Origin: Brachybacterium sp036311905 | Lineage (GTDB): Bacteria > Actinomycetota > Actinomycetes > Actinomycetales > Dermabacteraceae | Length of the DNA stretch: 64,000 bases | NCBI RefSeq assembly: GCF_036311905.1 | Contig: NZ_JAZDCH010000029.1 | Location: 6,284 to 70,283, forward strand | Direction of reading: 5' to 3' | Part shown: positions 48,512 to 56,696 of the stretch, piece after piece | Layout: every line of letters begins with the position of its first letter | Position numbering within the stretch: position 1 is the first letter of the stretch | Notes under the pieces: generated by a model | Database searches by the model: none | Seen by the model: only the letters and a program-made list of their open reading frames with translations | What the model was told of the DNA's origin: nothing | Position numbers and translations under genes: made by a program

Positions 48512-51031
48512 ATGGCACACGGTGAGCAGAAGGTCGAGGTCGACGGTCGCACGCTGAGGGTCTCGCACCTCGAGAAGGTCTACTACCCCTCCACGGGCAC
48601 CACCAAGGGCGAGGTGCTGGACTACTACCGCCGCGTGGCCGGGGTGATGGTCCCGCAGGCCGCACGCCGCCCCGCCACCCGCAAGCGCTGGGTCGACGGC
48701 GTGGGAACCGCCGAGCATCCCGGGAAGGTCTTCTTCCGCAAGGACCTCGAGGACCACGCCCCGGACTGGATCCCGCGGGCGGACATCGATCATCAGGACG
48801 GCACGTCGACCTACCCCCTGGTCGACGAGCCGGCCGTGCTCGTGTGGCTCGCCCAGCTGGCATCCCTCGAGATCCACACCCCGCAGTGGCGCTTCGACGC
48901 GGACCTCTCACCGTCGAACCCCGACCGGCTCGTGCTGGACCTCGACCCCGGCGAGGGTGCGGGGCTGGCGGACTGCGCCCGCGTCGCCCACTGGTGCCGC
49001 GAGATCCTCGACGGCATGGGGATGGCGTCCTTCCCGGTCACCTCCGGCTCGAAGGGCATCCACCTGTACGCGCCCCTCGACGGCACCACCACGGCCGAGG
49101 AGATCGCCCAGGTCGCCCACGAGCTAGCCCGGGCCCTCGAGGAGGACCACCCCGATGATGTCGTCAGCGACATGAAGAGATCGCGGCGCGTGGGCAAGGT
49201 GCTCGTGGACTGGTCGCAGAACAACGGCCACAAGACCACCGTCTCCCCGTACTCGCTGCGGGGTCGCCTGCGGCCGACGGTCGCCGCGCCCCGCACCTGG
49301 GCGGAGATCGAGGATCCGCGGCTCGAGCAGCTGGAGCTCGAGGAGGTCCTGCGGCGGGTCGAGGACGGTGTCGATCCGATCGCGGACCTGGGGTTGAGCG
49401 GCGACGGTGAGCCGGCCAGCGGGCCCGAGGATCGCAGCACGCGGGACCGTCTGGAGGTCTACCGCTCCAAGCGCGACGCTGCCAGGACCCCCGAGCCCGT
49501 CCCCGAGCGCGTGCCGGCCACCGAGGCGGCGCAGCACGCGCTCGATGCGGACCAGCCCATGTTCGTGATCCAGGAGCATCACGCGTCGAGCCTGCACTGG
49601 GACGTCCGTCTCGAGCACGACGGTGTGCTGGTCTCGTGGGCCGTGCCCAAGGGGCCGCCGCTGGAGGTGGGCGTAAACCGCCTGGCCGTGCAGACGGAGG
49701 ACCATCCGCTCGACTACGGCACCTTCGAGGGCAGCATCCCGAAGGGAGAGTACGGCGGCGGCGACGTCACCATCTGGGACACCGGCACCGTCGAGATCGA
49801 GAAATGGCGCGAGGGCGAGGAGATCATCGCCGTCTGCCACGGTCGTGAGGACGGCGGGCTCGGCGGGGTGCCGCGGCGCTACGCGTTCGTGCACACCGAC
49901 GGCTCGGGCGGGAAGCGCGCGAGCCGGGCAGCGAGGGAGAAGGCCCGTGCCCACTGGCTGATGCACCTCATGAAGGACCAGCCCGAGGCCGGGCCCTCCC
50001 GCGCCGCGACGCCCGATGCGGCCTCCGACGCGGGGGACGATGCGGCGACGATGGGGGAGCCGATCGCCCCGATGCTTGCCACGCTGGGCAGTCGCGAGGA
50101 CATCCGCGACCAGGACGACTGGGCCTTCGAGATGAAGTGGGACGGCGTGCGCGTCATCGCGACCGTCACGGCCAGCGCCGTACGCCTCACCAGCCGCACC
50201 GGCAAGGATCTGACCGCGACCTTCCCCGAGCTCGCCGAGCTGCAGGACGCCATCGACCCCGCTGTCCTCGCGGCCGGTGAGACCGTGCTCGACGGGGAGA
50301 TCGTCGCGCTCGACGATCGCGACCGGCCGTCCTTCTCCCGCCTCCAACAGCGGCTGGGGCTGACCCGTCCGCGGGACGTGGAGCGGGCCCGGCAGGACGT
50401 GGAGGTGCACGTGATGCTCTTCGACCTGCTCGTGCGCGGCGGGGACTCGCTGCTGCGCACCCCGTACCGCGAGCGTCGGGACGCCATGTTCGACGTGGTC
50501 GCGCCGAGCGGGCACGTGCAGCTGCCGCACGCGGACCACGGCGACGTCGACCACGCGATTGCGCTCTCAAAGGAGCTGCAGCTCGAAGGCGTCATGGCGA
50601 AGACGGAGACGGGCGTGTACCGGCCCGGCAAGCGCAGCCGCACCTGGATCAAGATCAAGAACGCCCGGCACCAGGAGGTGGTCGTCATCGGCTGGCGGCA
50701 CGGCAGGGGCGGTCGCTCCGGCGGCATCGGCTCCCTGCTGCTGGCCGTCCCCGACTCAGGCGGCGAGCTGCGCTACGCAGGCCGCGTCGGCACCGGATTC
50801 AGCGATCGAGACCTCGAGCAGATCGCCGCCACGCTCTCCTCCCGCACTCGGAAGACGCCCCCGGTCGATGACGTGCCCTCCGCGGACCGTCGTGACGCCG
50901 AGTGGGTGCGCGCGGACCTCGTGGCCGAGGTACAACACACCGAGCGCACGGCCGACGGCCGACTCCGCCACCCTGTCTGGCGCGGGTGGCGGAAGGACAA
51001 GGCTGCGGACGAGGTGCGTTGGGAGGAGTGA
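48512..51031 (+). CDS. ligD: LigD: polymerase, 3'-phosphoesterase and ATP-dependent ligase
   Basis: An 839-residue three-domain NHEJ protein. Residues 10-300 are the primase-like polymerase domain, with metal ligands D143 and D145 in LDLDPGEGA and the SGSKGIHLYAPL motif. Residues 350-490 are the 3'-phosphoesterase (FVIQEHHASSLHWDVRLE, AVPKGPPLEVG). Residues 530-835 are the ligase: nucleophile K542 in FEMKWDGVRVIA, then LDGEIVALDD, EGVMAKTETGVYRPGKRS and KIKNARHQEVVVIGW. Pol-PE-Lig is the order known from Mycobacterium. It repairs double-strand breaks together with the divergent Ku. The ATG at 48512 suits the domain start; an upstream in-frame ATG at 48389 adds 41 low-complexity residues. Confidence 0.95.
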   Translation: MAHGEQKVEVDGRTLRVSHLEKVYYPSTGTTKGEVLDYYRRVAGVMVPQAARRPATRKRWVDGVGTAEHPGKVFFRKDLEDHAPDWIPRADIDHQDGTSTYPLVDEPAVLVWLAQLASLEIHTPQWRFDADLSPSNPDRLVLDLDPGEGAGLADCARVAHWCREILDGMGMASFPVTSGSKGIHLYAPLDGTTTAEEIAQVAHELARALEEDHPDDVVSDMKRSRRVGKVLVDWSQNNGHKTTVSPYSLRGRLRPTVAAPRTWAEIEDPRLEQLELEEVLRRVEDGVDPIADLGLSGDGEPASGPEDRSTRDRLEVYRSKRDAARTPEPVPERVPATEAAQHALDADQPMFVIQEHHASSLHWDVRLEHDGVLVSWAVPKGPPLEVGVNRLAVQTEDHPLDYGTFEGSIPKGEYGGGDVTIWDTGTVEIEKWREGEEIIAVCHGREDGGLGGVPRRYAFVHTDGSGGKRASRAAREKARAHWLMHLMKDQPEAGPSRAATPDAASDAGDDAATMGEPIAPMLATLGSREDIRDQDDWAFEMKWDGVRVIATVTASAVRLTSRTGKDLTATFPELAELQDAIDPAVLAAGETVLDGEIVALDDRDRPSFSRLQQRLGLTRPRDVERARQDVEVHVMLFDLLVRGGDSLLRTPYRERRDAMFDVVAPSGHVQLPHADHGDVDHAIALSKELQLEGVMAKTETGVYRPGKRSRTWIKIKNARHQEVVVIGWRHGRGGRSGGIGSLLLAVPDSGGELRYAGRVGTGFSDRDLEQIAATLSSRTRKTPPVDDVPSADRRDAEWVRADLVAEVQHTERTADGRLRHPVWRGWRKDKAADEVRWEE

Positions 51032-51123
51032 GCGGGTGCGGTGCTCGCCACCGGCACCGGCAGCCGCCGCGCGGACTCGATCGCGCCGACGGATGCGTGC
51101 AGGGTTCGCGGGCGGCGCGGAGC

Positions 51124-51540
51124 TCAGCTCGTCGTCCACTCGTACTCAGCCGTGAAGCCGTCGATCTGCGGGTCGGCCACGACCTCCAGGTAGAGCCAGG
51201 TCCCCTTGCCGTCGCCCTTGAGCTCGAGGGGCAGATCCTCGATGACCACCGGCTCCTCCGGGCTCAGCTCGTACTCGTGCCAGTAGTCCGCCCCCTCGAT
51301 CCGCAGCGTCCCGCTGCCGGACTCGATGGTGAAGGTGCCGCTGACCACCGCCTGCGAGTGCGTGCGGTTGGAGTCGAGCGTGGTGTACCACTTGCCGTCG
51401 GAGCTCTTGTAGGTGAGGGTGCACGAGTGCTCGCCCCCGCCGCCGCTGCAGGACTCTTTGAGCCGCTCCGTGCAGCCGGTGAGCGCGAGCGAGATGATCA
51501 GCAGTCCGATGGCGCCCCCGCGCCGGATGTTCCCCCACAT
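51124..51540 (-). CDS. Small lipoprotein of unknown function
   Basis: A 138-residue exported protein. The signal IGLLIISLALTGC gives a lipobox Cys at 23. The mature part is rich in Thr, Glu and Tyr and probably a beta-sandwich (TYKSSDGKWYTTLDSN, GTWLYLEVVADPQID). I do not recognise the family. A minus-strand TACGAT 7 bp before the ATG suggests leaderless transcription. It is divergent from the NTF2/DUF4241-like gene. Confidence 0.72.
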   Translation of the reverse strand: MWGNIRRGGAIGLLIISLALTGCTERLKESCSGGGGEHSCTLTYKSSDGKWYTTLDSNRTHSQAVVSGTFTIESGSGTLRIEGADYWHEYELSPEEPVVIEDLPLELKGDGKGTWLYLEVVADPQIDGFTAEYEWTTS

Positions 51541-51547
51541 GCCGGCG

Positions 51548-51553
51548 ATCGTA
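51548..51553 (-). promoter_or_regulatory. -10 hexamer TACGAT for the lipoprotein gene (leaderless)
   Basis: TACGAT on the minus strand is followed by 7 bases and the ATG at 51540. Confidence 0.5.
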
Positions 51554-51624
51554 CTCGGGTGGGGAGGCCGGGGCAGGGCCGCAGCGGCTCCGCGGAAACC
51601 CCGTCTCCCGTCGCCCCCGGCCCC

Positions 51625-51630
51625 TACGAT
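51625..51630 (+). promoter_or_regulatory. -10 hexamer TACGAT for the NTF2/DUF4241-like gene (leaderless)
   Basis: TACGAT is followed by 7 bases and the ATG at 51638. The same hexamer drives the divergent lipoprotein gene. An ATG within the hexamer (51629) is a less likely start. Confidence 0.5.
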
Positions 51631-51637
51631 GGCGCCC

Positions 51638-52726
51638 ATGACCGCTGATGATGCGACCGTCTCCGCCCGCAACGCCGCTGAGGAGCGGGTGCTCCGCTTC
51701 GGCGCCGACTTCGACGAGCAGTGGCGGAAGGCCGCGCCCGCCTTCGAGGACCGCGCGTCGGGGTCGATGCGCGAGGCCTTCGTGCAGTGGCGGGCTCTGA
51801 TCGCCGAGCTGGTGCCGCGGCACTTTCTGGATCCCGACCCGCGCGGTCTCAGCCAGTCCTTCGGCAATCCGCCGGAGTACGGCCCGCAGGTGGAGACCCT
51901 GATCGACTCCGAGGTGGCCGGTGACGTCGCCCATGTGCGCACGACGCGCTCGGGGGCGCTGACGCGGATCCACGAGTACATCCTCCAGGCGCAGGACGAG
52001 GACTGGCGGATCGTCGCGATCGAGGACTACAACGGTGATCCCGCCGAGCCCTTCGTCGCGCCGGAGTCCGCCGAGGAGCTGCGCGCCGCGACGAGCCCCG
52101 AGGCTCCGCTGACCGAACTGCCTGAGGGGGAGCGGGGTCTGGACCACGTCCACAACTTCACCCCGCGGGAGGTGGTGCGCAGCGCCGAGGGGGAGCGCGA
52201 AACGGTCGAGCGCTCCCTGATCGGCACCCTCGTCACCTCCACCGGGGTGCTGACGGTCTTGGACGCCGGGTACAACAACGACCGGGCCCGGCCGTTTGCG
52301 CACACCGTGACGCCCGGCGACTACCCGGTCGAGCGGGTCACCGTCGCGGGTCGCAACGCCGCCGTGCGGGTGCTCTTCTCCGACGAGGCGCCGGTGAGCT
52401 GGCATCCGGCGCGGCTCCCCGACAGCGGGCACGTGTTCGGGGTCGACTCCGGCAGCGCCTGCATCGTCGACTACCCCGCGTATGCGGCGCAGACCCGGCG
52501 GGACAAGGCGGCGGTGTGGCGGACCTTCGGCGCCGCCGAGCGCCCCGCCGCGATCGAGGTCCCGCTCCCGGGCGGCGACCGGGGCATCATGGTCGACTCC
52601 GGCACCGGTGACGGCTCCTACCCGGTGTACTGGGGCGCCGATAACGAGGGCCGCGTCGTGCAGCTCGTCATCGATTTCATGCTGCTCGTCTACGGGGACG
52701 ACGACGGGGTGCTGCGGCACCGCTGA
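51638..52726 (+). CDS. NTF2-fold immunity-like domain fused to a DUF4241-like domain
   Basis: A 362-residue soluble protein with two parts. Residues 25-130 (FVQWRALIAELVPRHFLDPD, VETLIDSEVAGDVAHVRTTR, DWRIVAIEDY) look like the NTF2-fold immunity proteins found beside polymorphic toxins. Residues 160-355 resemble DUF4241 (LIGTLVTSTGVLTVLDAG near 205, GHVFGVDSGSACIVDYPAY near 265). Such domains occur in immunity or antitoxin-like proteins, so a role in protection from a contact-dependent toxin is possible, but no toxin gene is adjacent. The start ATG at 51638 is chosen from the TACGAT -10 hexamer 7 bp upstream. Confidence 0.72.
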   Translation: MTADDATVSARNAAEERVLRFGADFDEQWRKAAPAFEDRASGSMREAFVQWRALIAELVPRHFLDPDPRGLSQSFGNPPEYGPQVETLIDSEVAGDVAHVRTTRSGALTRIHEYILQAQDEDWRIVAIEDYNGDPAEPFVAPESAEELRAATSPEAPLTELPEGERGLDHVHNFTPREVVRSAEGERETVERSLIGTLVTSTGVLTVLDAGYNNDRARPFAHTVTPGDYPVERVTVAGRNAAVRVLFSDEAPVSWHPARLPDSGHVFGVDSGSACIVDYPAYAAQTRRDKAAVWRTFGAAERPAAIEVPLPGGDRGIMVDSGTGDGSYPVYWGADNEGRVVQLVIDFMLLVYGDDDGVLRHR

Positions 52727-52766
52727 GCGACGACCCCGGGAGGCGGGCGATGCACGGACTGACCGG

Positions 52767-53208
52767 GTGCTCACGCAGGCCGCAACCGCGGCCGGCCTCC
52801 TCGCGGCCCTCACCGAGATCGACCCCGCCCCGTCGCGGACCGTCCTCGGCGCCCCGCGGCGACGTCTCCGCGCCGATCTGCTCGCCGTCCCGGCCGGGCT
52901 GATCGCGGGCCAGTACCAGGCGAGGAGGGGGCGCACTGGTTCGACACGTCGGCCATCCCGCCGGAGGAAGTCGAGGTGGGCCCGGAGACGCTGCGTCGCG
53001 CCGGCAGGGCACGCATCCGCTCTTCGAGCGCGGGGAGCCGGTGGACACGGACACCCATCTCACCGAGCTGTTCGCAGACCGGGCGATCGACTTCATGAAG
53101 CTGGAGTTGCGGGGCCGCGAGGTCCGCCGCAGGCGCGCACCCGTCACCACGGCCCCATCCGGCGCCCACCACGGCCGCCCGCGGCACCACCCGCGATGCT
53201 CGCCCTGA
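52767..53208 (+). pseudogene. Frameshifted remnant of an unknown gene
   Basis: Three consecutive stretches with protein-like composition occur in three frames: VLTQAATAAGLLAALTEIDP from 52767, EEGAHWFDTSAIPPEEVEVG from about 52925, and HPLFERGEPVDTDTHLTELF then AIDFMKLEL from about 53019, ending at a TGA at 53206. Two frameshifts would join them into one protein of about 145 residues. I do not recognise the family. The surrounding region holds other accessory genes and remnants. Confidence 0.55.
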
Positions 53209-53425
53209 GCAGGGAAATCCGGGGGCGGAAAAGGGGGAGAGAACGGCCCGCTGACCTCTATCATCTCAACCACCCGCAACGGTTCTCGTCGGCGTGGCAC
53301 CGTCACGCCGTCGACAGCACGAAGCGGTCCGCTCCGACCACCACCGGTGATGCGCCGGTGGAACGGCCCGCCCTCGGATGCCGTGGCAACGGAGGACAGC
53401 CAACGCCAGTGACAAGGAGCAGGTC

Positions 53426-54166
53426 ATGAGCTTCGAGCGAAGACTGCAGTCCCTCATCCGCAACGCCTCCGACGAGCCGGGCGTCAGCTCGCTCGTGGTG
53501 TTCGGCTCCACGACCACGGATGCCCAGCACCGCCGCGACCAGTACTCCGATATCGACTTCAACCTGTTCATCACGCCTGACGAGGCGGGGGAGAGCGCTC
53601 GGAGCTCGTGGCCGTTCCTCCCCGACCCCGACGCCCTCGTCGCCACCGCCCGTGAAGGCGGCGACGGCGGCCTGGCGCTCTACGACGACGGCCTCGTGAT
53701 GGAGTTCGGCGCCGGGCGGCCCTGGGGCATCTCGGATCCGGACCGCGAGGTCCTCGTCGACGGCGGCGACATCGTCGTCAGCGATCCGCCTGCCCCGCCG
53801 GACCCGGCGAACCAGATCCGGGTGTTCCTCATCAAGCTCCTCATCGGGTACGGCAGGACCCAGCGCGGTGAGGTGGTGGCGGGCCAGGTCCATCTCCACA
53901 ACTATGCGCTCTCGGCGCTTGCCGACGCCCTGCGGGGCCGGCTCGCACCGGACGCGCCGCGCAACCCCTACGATCCGCTGCGTCGTCTGGAGCAGTCCCT
54001 GCCCGAGGTGGCGGAGCAGCTGGCGCGCCTGCAGCGCGAACAGCCGCACGCATGCGCCTTGGGCCTCCTGGACCTGGCGGAGGAGCGCCTCGCGCCCGGC
54101 TGGGACGACTTCCCGACGGAGGCCTTCGCGGTGGCTCGCCGCGCGCTGGACCAGCCGAGCGCCTGA
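53426..54166 (+). CDS. Nucleotidyltransferase-fold protein
   Basis: A 246-residue protein. The pol-beta-type signature is VVFGSTTTDAQHRRDQYSDI followed by DFNLFI: the Gly-Ser and the Asp-x-Asp that bind metal. The third Asp is probably in VMEFGAG or near RPWGISD. The C-terminal half is helical, as in aminoglycoside and lincosamide nucleotidyltransferases, which this protein resembles in length and layout. A drug-modifying role is possible but not shown; housekeeping or toxin-antitoxin nucleotidyltransferases are alternatives. AAGGAG stands 6 bases before the ATG. Confidence 0.72.
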   Translation: MSFERRLQSLIRNASDEPGVSSLVVFGSTTTDAQHRRDQYSDIDFNLFITPDEAGESARSSWPFLPDPDALVATAREGGDGGLALYDDGLVMEFGAGRPWGISDPDREVLVDGGDIVVSDPPAPPDPANQIRVFLIKLLIGYGRTQRGEVVAGQVHLHNYALSALADALRGRLAPDAPRNPYDPLRRLEQSLPEVAEQLARLQREQPHACALGLLDLAEERLAPGWDDFPTEAFAVARRALDQPSA

Positions 54167-54410
54167 GGGATCGCCGCGGGGCAGGCGGCTGATGCGACGT
54201 CGGCAGAGCGCGATCCACGCGTGAAGCGTCCCGGGTTTGTCAGAGGCTCGCAAGTGCCGCGTCGGCGGGTACCGGCACGGGGTGGTCTTGATGGTAGGCG
54301 TCCTCGAGCTCGACGGACCGGACTCGTGATCCTCGGGGTCCGTTCGCTGATGCAGCAGCAGATGGACCTCCTGCGAGGCGCGCGGGTCGGGCATCACGAC
54401 GCGTGGCCTG
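54167..54410. other. Intergenic stretch without a supported gene
   Basis: 244 bp of lower GC content than its surroundings, with no recognised protein or RNA and no clear promoter. It separates the nucleotidyltransferase and GNAT genes. Confidence 0.4.
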
Positions 54411-54845
54411 ATGACGACCGGTCCCGGCCAAGGCCCCGCGGCTCTTCGACTCGCCACCGCTGATGATCTCGAGGGCCTTGCTTCCCTTGATCAGCATCCC
54501 CGGGTGGAGACGCTCGGCGCCGTGATCGAGGCCGGTCGTCTGCTCGTCGCCGAGGGAGACGAAGGGATCCTCGGCTGGCTCCGATGGGGGCTCTTGTGGG
54601 ACGAGGTCCCGTTCATAAACATGCTCTTCGTCCTCGAGTCGGCCCGTGGCCATGGGCACGGCGGCACGCTGGTCGAGGAATGGGAGGCGCGTGCGCGGAA
54701 CGACGGGCACGACGCGGTGCTGACCTCGACGCGGTCCGATGAGCCCGCCCAGCACTTCTACCGCCGCCGCGGCTATACGGACGCAGGCGTCCTGCTGCTC
54801 CCGGACGAGCCCGCAGAGCTCATCCTGCGCAAGGAGGTCCGCTGA
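54411..54845 (+). CDS. GNAT-family N-acetyltransferase
   Basis: A 144-residue single-domain GNAT protein. Motif A is FINMLFVLESARGHGHGGTL with the R/Q-x-x-G-x-G pattern as RGHGHGG. Motif B ends in DEPAQHFYRRRGYTDAGVLL, typical of GNAT enzymes that modify small molecules or proteins. The substrate is unknown. It ends directly before a truncated permease gene, which marks an insertion or deletion joint. Confidence 0.85.
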   Translation: MTTGPGQGPAALRLATADDLEGLASLDQHPRVETLGAVIEAGRLLVAEGDEGILGWLRWGLLWDEVPFINMLFVLESARGHGHGGTLVEEWEARARNDGHDAVLTSTRSDEPAQHFYRRRGYTDAGVLLLPDEPAELILRKEVR

Positions 54846-54847
54846 GG

Positions 54848-55320
54848 CCTCATCGGTTACGAAGCGGATCGACTGGAACACGATCCTGCTGCTCGGCGGC
54901 ATCATCACCTACGTGGGCGTGCTGACGCGCCTGGGCGCCATCGACCAGCTCGGCGAGGCCGCCCGCTCCGTGAGCTCCCCGCTCGTCGCCGCCTTCGTGA
55001 TCTGCGTGGTCGCGGCGCTGGTCTCCGCCTTCGCCTCCACCATCGGGATCATCGGCGCGCTCGTCCCGCTCGCCGTGCCGCTGCTGGTCCCCGGCGGGGG
55101 CCTGGAGATGACCGGGTTCATCTATGCGCTGGCGATCTCCGCCTCGCTCGTGGACTGCGCCCCCTTCGGCACGACCGGCGCGACGATCGTCGCCTCGACC
55201 GTCGAGGAGCATCGGGCGCGGGTGAACCGGAACCTCACCAGGTGGGGGCTGTCGACGGTGATCATCGGGCCGGTGGTGACGCTGGCGACGATGGTGGTGC
55301 CGTTCGTGATCGCGGGATAG
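54848..55320 (+). pseudogene. Dicarboxylate/MatC-type permease, 5'-truncated remnant
   Basis: The frame encodes about 155 residues that match the C-terminal end of a SLC13/MatC-like permease: RIDWNTILLLGGIITYVGVL, GIIGALVPLAVPLLVPGGGL, SLVDCAPFGTTGATIVA and a last helix TVIIGPVVTLATMVVPFVIA. The first 250 or so residues are missing, and no start codon or ribosome site suits the fragment. The remnant starts 3 bp after the GNAT stop, so the nearby accessory genes probably replaced the 5' part. Confidence 0.75.
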
Positions 55321-55477
55321 CGAGCATCGCGGGCGGAGAGACGGGGACGGCTCGAGGGCTCCCTCCCTCGCGCCGTCCCCGTTCCTCGGCCCGAGCCCGT
55401 GCGACCCGTGGACCTGACCGCCGTGCGACCCTCGCCCGGCCGCGCGCAGCCGACCCAAGGCCCCTCCGTGGCATCCG

Positions 55478-56656
55478 TCAGTCGGCGAGCGCCTCACGCA
55501 CCGATCCCCAGGACTCGAGCACGGCTCGAGCATCGGGATCGGTCTCCATCGCGATCGCCTGTGTGAGCGCTTCCTGCAGGAGCTCGTCGACCACGACCCG
55601 TTCGCCCGTCTCCGCGGCGAGGGAGGCGGCTTCGACCATCGCGAAGCTCAGGACGTTCGACCGGACCGCCGTCAGCGGGGTCCTCCCCTCGCGCAACGCC
55701 GAGACGAACTCGATCAGCGAGGCGTCGATCTGGTCGGGCTCGACGTCGTCGTCCGCGGCGACCTCGGCCTGCAGGTGCGTTGTCTCCTCGGCATCCGCGG
55801 TGCCGAACACCGGACGGCCGATGCCGTCCCAGGTCGCCGAACCGTTCTGCAGACCGATCCTCCACTCCCCGTTCCACAGCGTCTCGAGCCCGCGGATGTC
55901 CCAGGAGCCGTTGTAGGTGAACAGCGAGTCATCGTCCATCTCGAAGATCGCGGTGACGGTCGCGTTCTGGTCGTAGGTGGAGTTGGACGGATGGATCTCC
56001 CGGGCGGTCACGGCGACCGGATCGACACCGAGAACGTACCGGACCGCGTCGAAGTTGTGGATGCCGATGTCCCGCAGCTCGGGATGCCTCTCCGCCTTCC
56101 GATACCCGCTGACATCGGCGAACATCGAGAAGAACACGCTGGTGATGACGTTCGGACCGTGAGCGCGCGTGAACTCTCGCAGCTGGCGCACCTGCCGGAA
56201 GAAGCGTCTGGACTGGGAGACCATGAACGGCACCCCGGTGACCTCGCTGTGTGCCACGAGGGTGAGCGCCTCGGGCAGCGTCTCGGTCACCGGCTTCTCC
56301 CCGAGCACGGGGATCCCCGCGCGGAGCGAGGCGATCGTCACCGGGCGGTGGGCGACGGGGACGGTGGAGTTGATGAGGATGTCCGCGCCGACCTCTTCGG
56401 CGAGCTGCACGCCGTCGCTCCCGACCGCCACCCTCGCAGGGTCCGCACCGGCGTGATCGATCGCCGTGGCCGGCAGGTCCGGATCGAGGTCCGCGATGCC
56501 GACCAGCTCGGCGACCTCGCTGCTCTGGACGACCTGGGCCCACCATCGACCCATTCCGCCGGCGCCGACGACGACCGCGCGGGCGGGGCGGTCGGGGTCG
56601 AGGCCCGAGTAGGCGGGGGCGGCATCGGGATCGCGAGTGGTGAGCTCGGACGTCAT
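55478..56656 (-). CDS. Gfo/Idh/MocA-family oxidoreductase
   Basis: A 392-residue NAD(P)-dependent sugar oxidoreductase. The N-terminal Rossmann fold has ARAVVVGAGGMGRWWAQVVQ, ILINSTVPVAHRPVTIASLR and the family Lys in GIPVLGEKPVTET. The C-terminal alpha/beta domain carries DIGIHNFDAVRYVLG with the catalytic-region His. It would oxidise or epimerise a sugar or polyol imported by the neighbouring ABC system. AAGGAG precedes the ATG by 7 bases. It is encoded 40 bp downstream of the GH13 gene on the same strand. Confidence 0.9.
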   Translation of the reverse strand: MTSELTTRDPDAAPAYSGLDPDRPARAVVVGAGGMGRWWAQVVQSSEVAELVGIADLDPDLPATAIDHAGADPARVAVGSDGVQLAEEVGADILINSTVPVAHRPVTIASLRAGIPVLGEKPVTETLPEALTLVAHSEVTGVPFMVSQSRRFFRQVRQLREFTRAHGPNVITSVFFSMFADVSGYRKAERHPELRDIGIHNFDAVRYVLGVDPVAVTAREIHPSNSTYDQNATVTAIFEMDDDSLFTYNGSWDIRGLETLWNGEWRIGLQNGSATWDGIGRPVFGTADAEETTHLQAEVAADDDVEPDQIDASLIEFVSALREGRTPLTAVRSNVLSFAMVEAASLAAETGERVVVDELLQEALTQAIAMETDPDARAVLESWGSVREALAD

Positions 56657-56696
56657 GGCATGCTCCTTGGGTGGTGACGACGGTGGAGGTGCGCGG

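Noticed and set aside
54221..54908. Minus-strand frame of 222 residues and short plus-strand frames before and over the GNAT gene
   Set aside because: They overlap the well-supported GNAT gene in antisense or are short, without motif or ribosome site.
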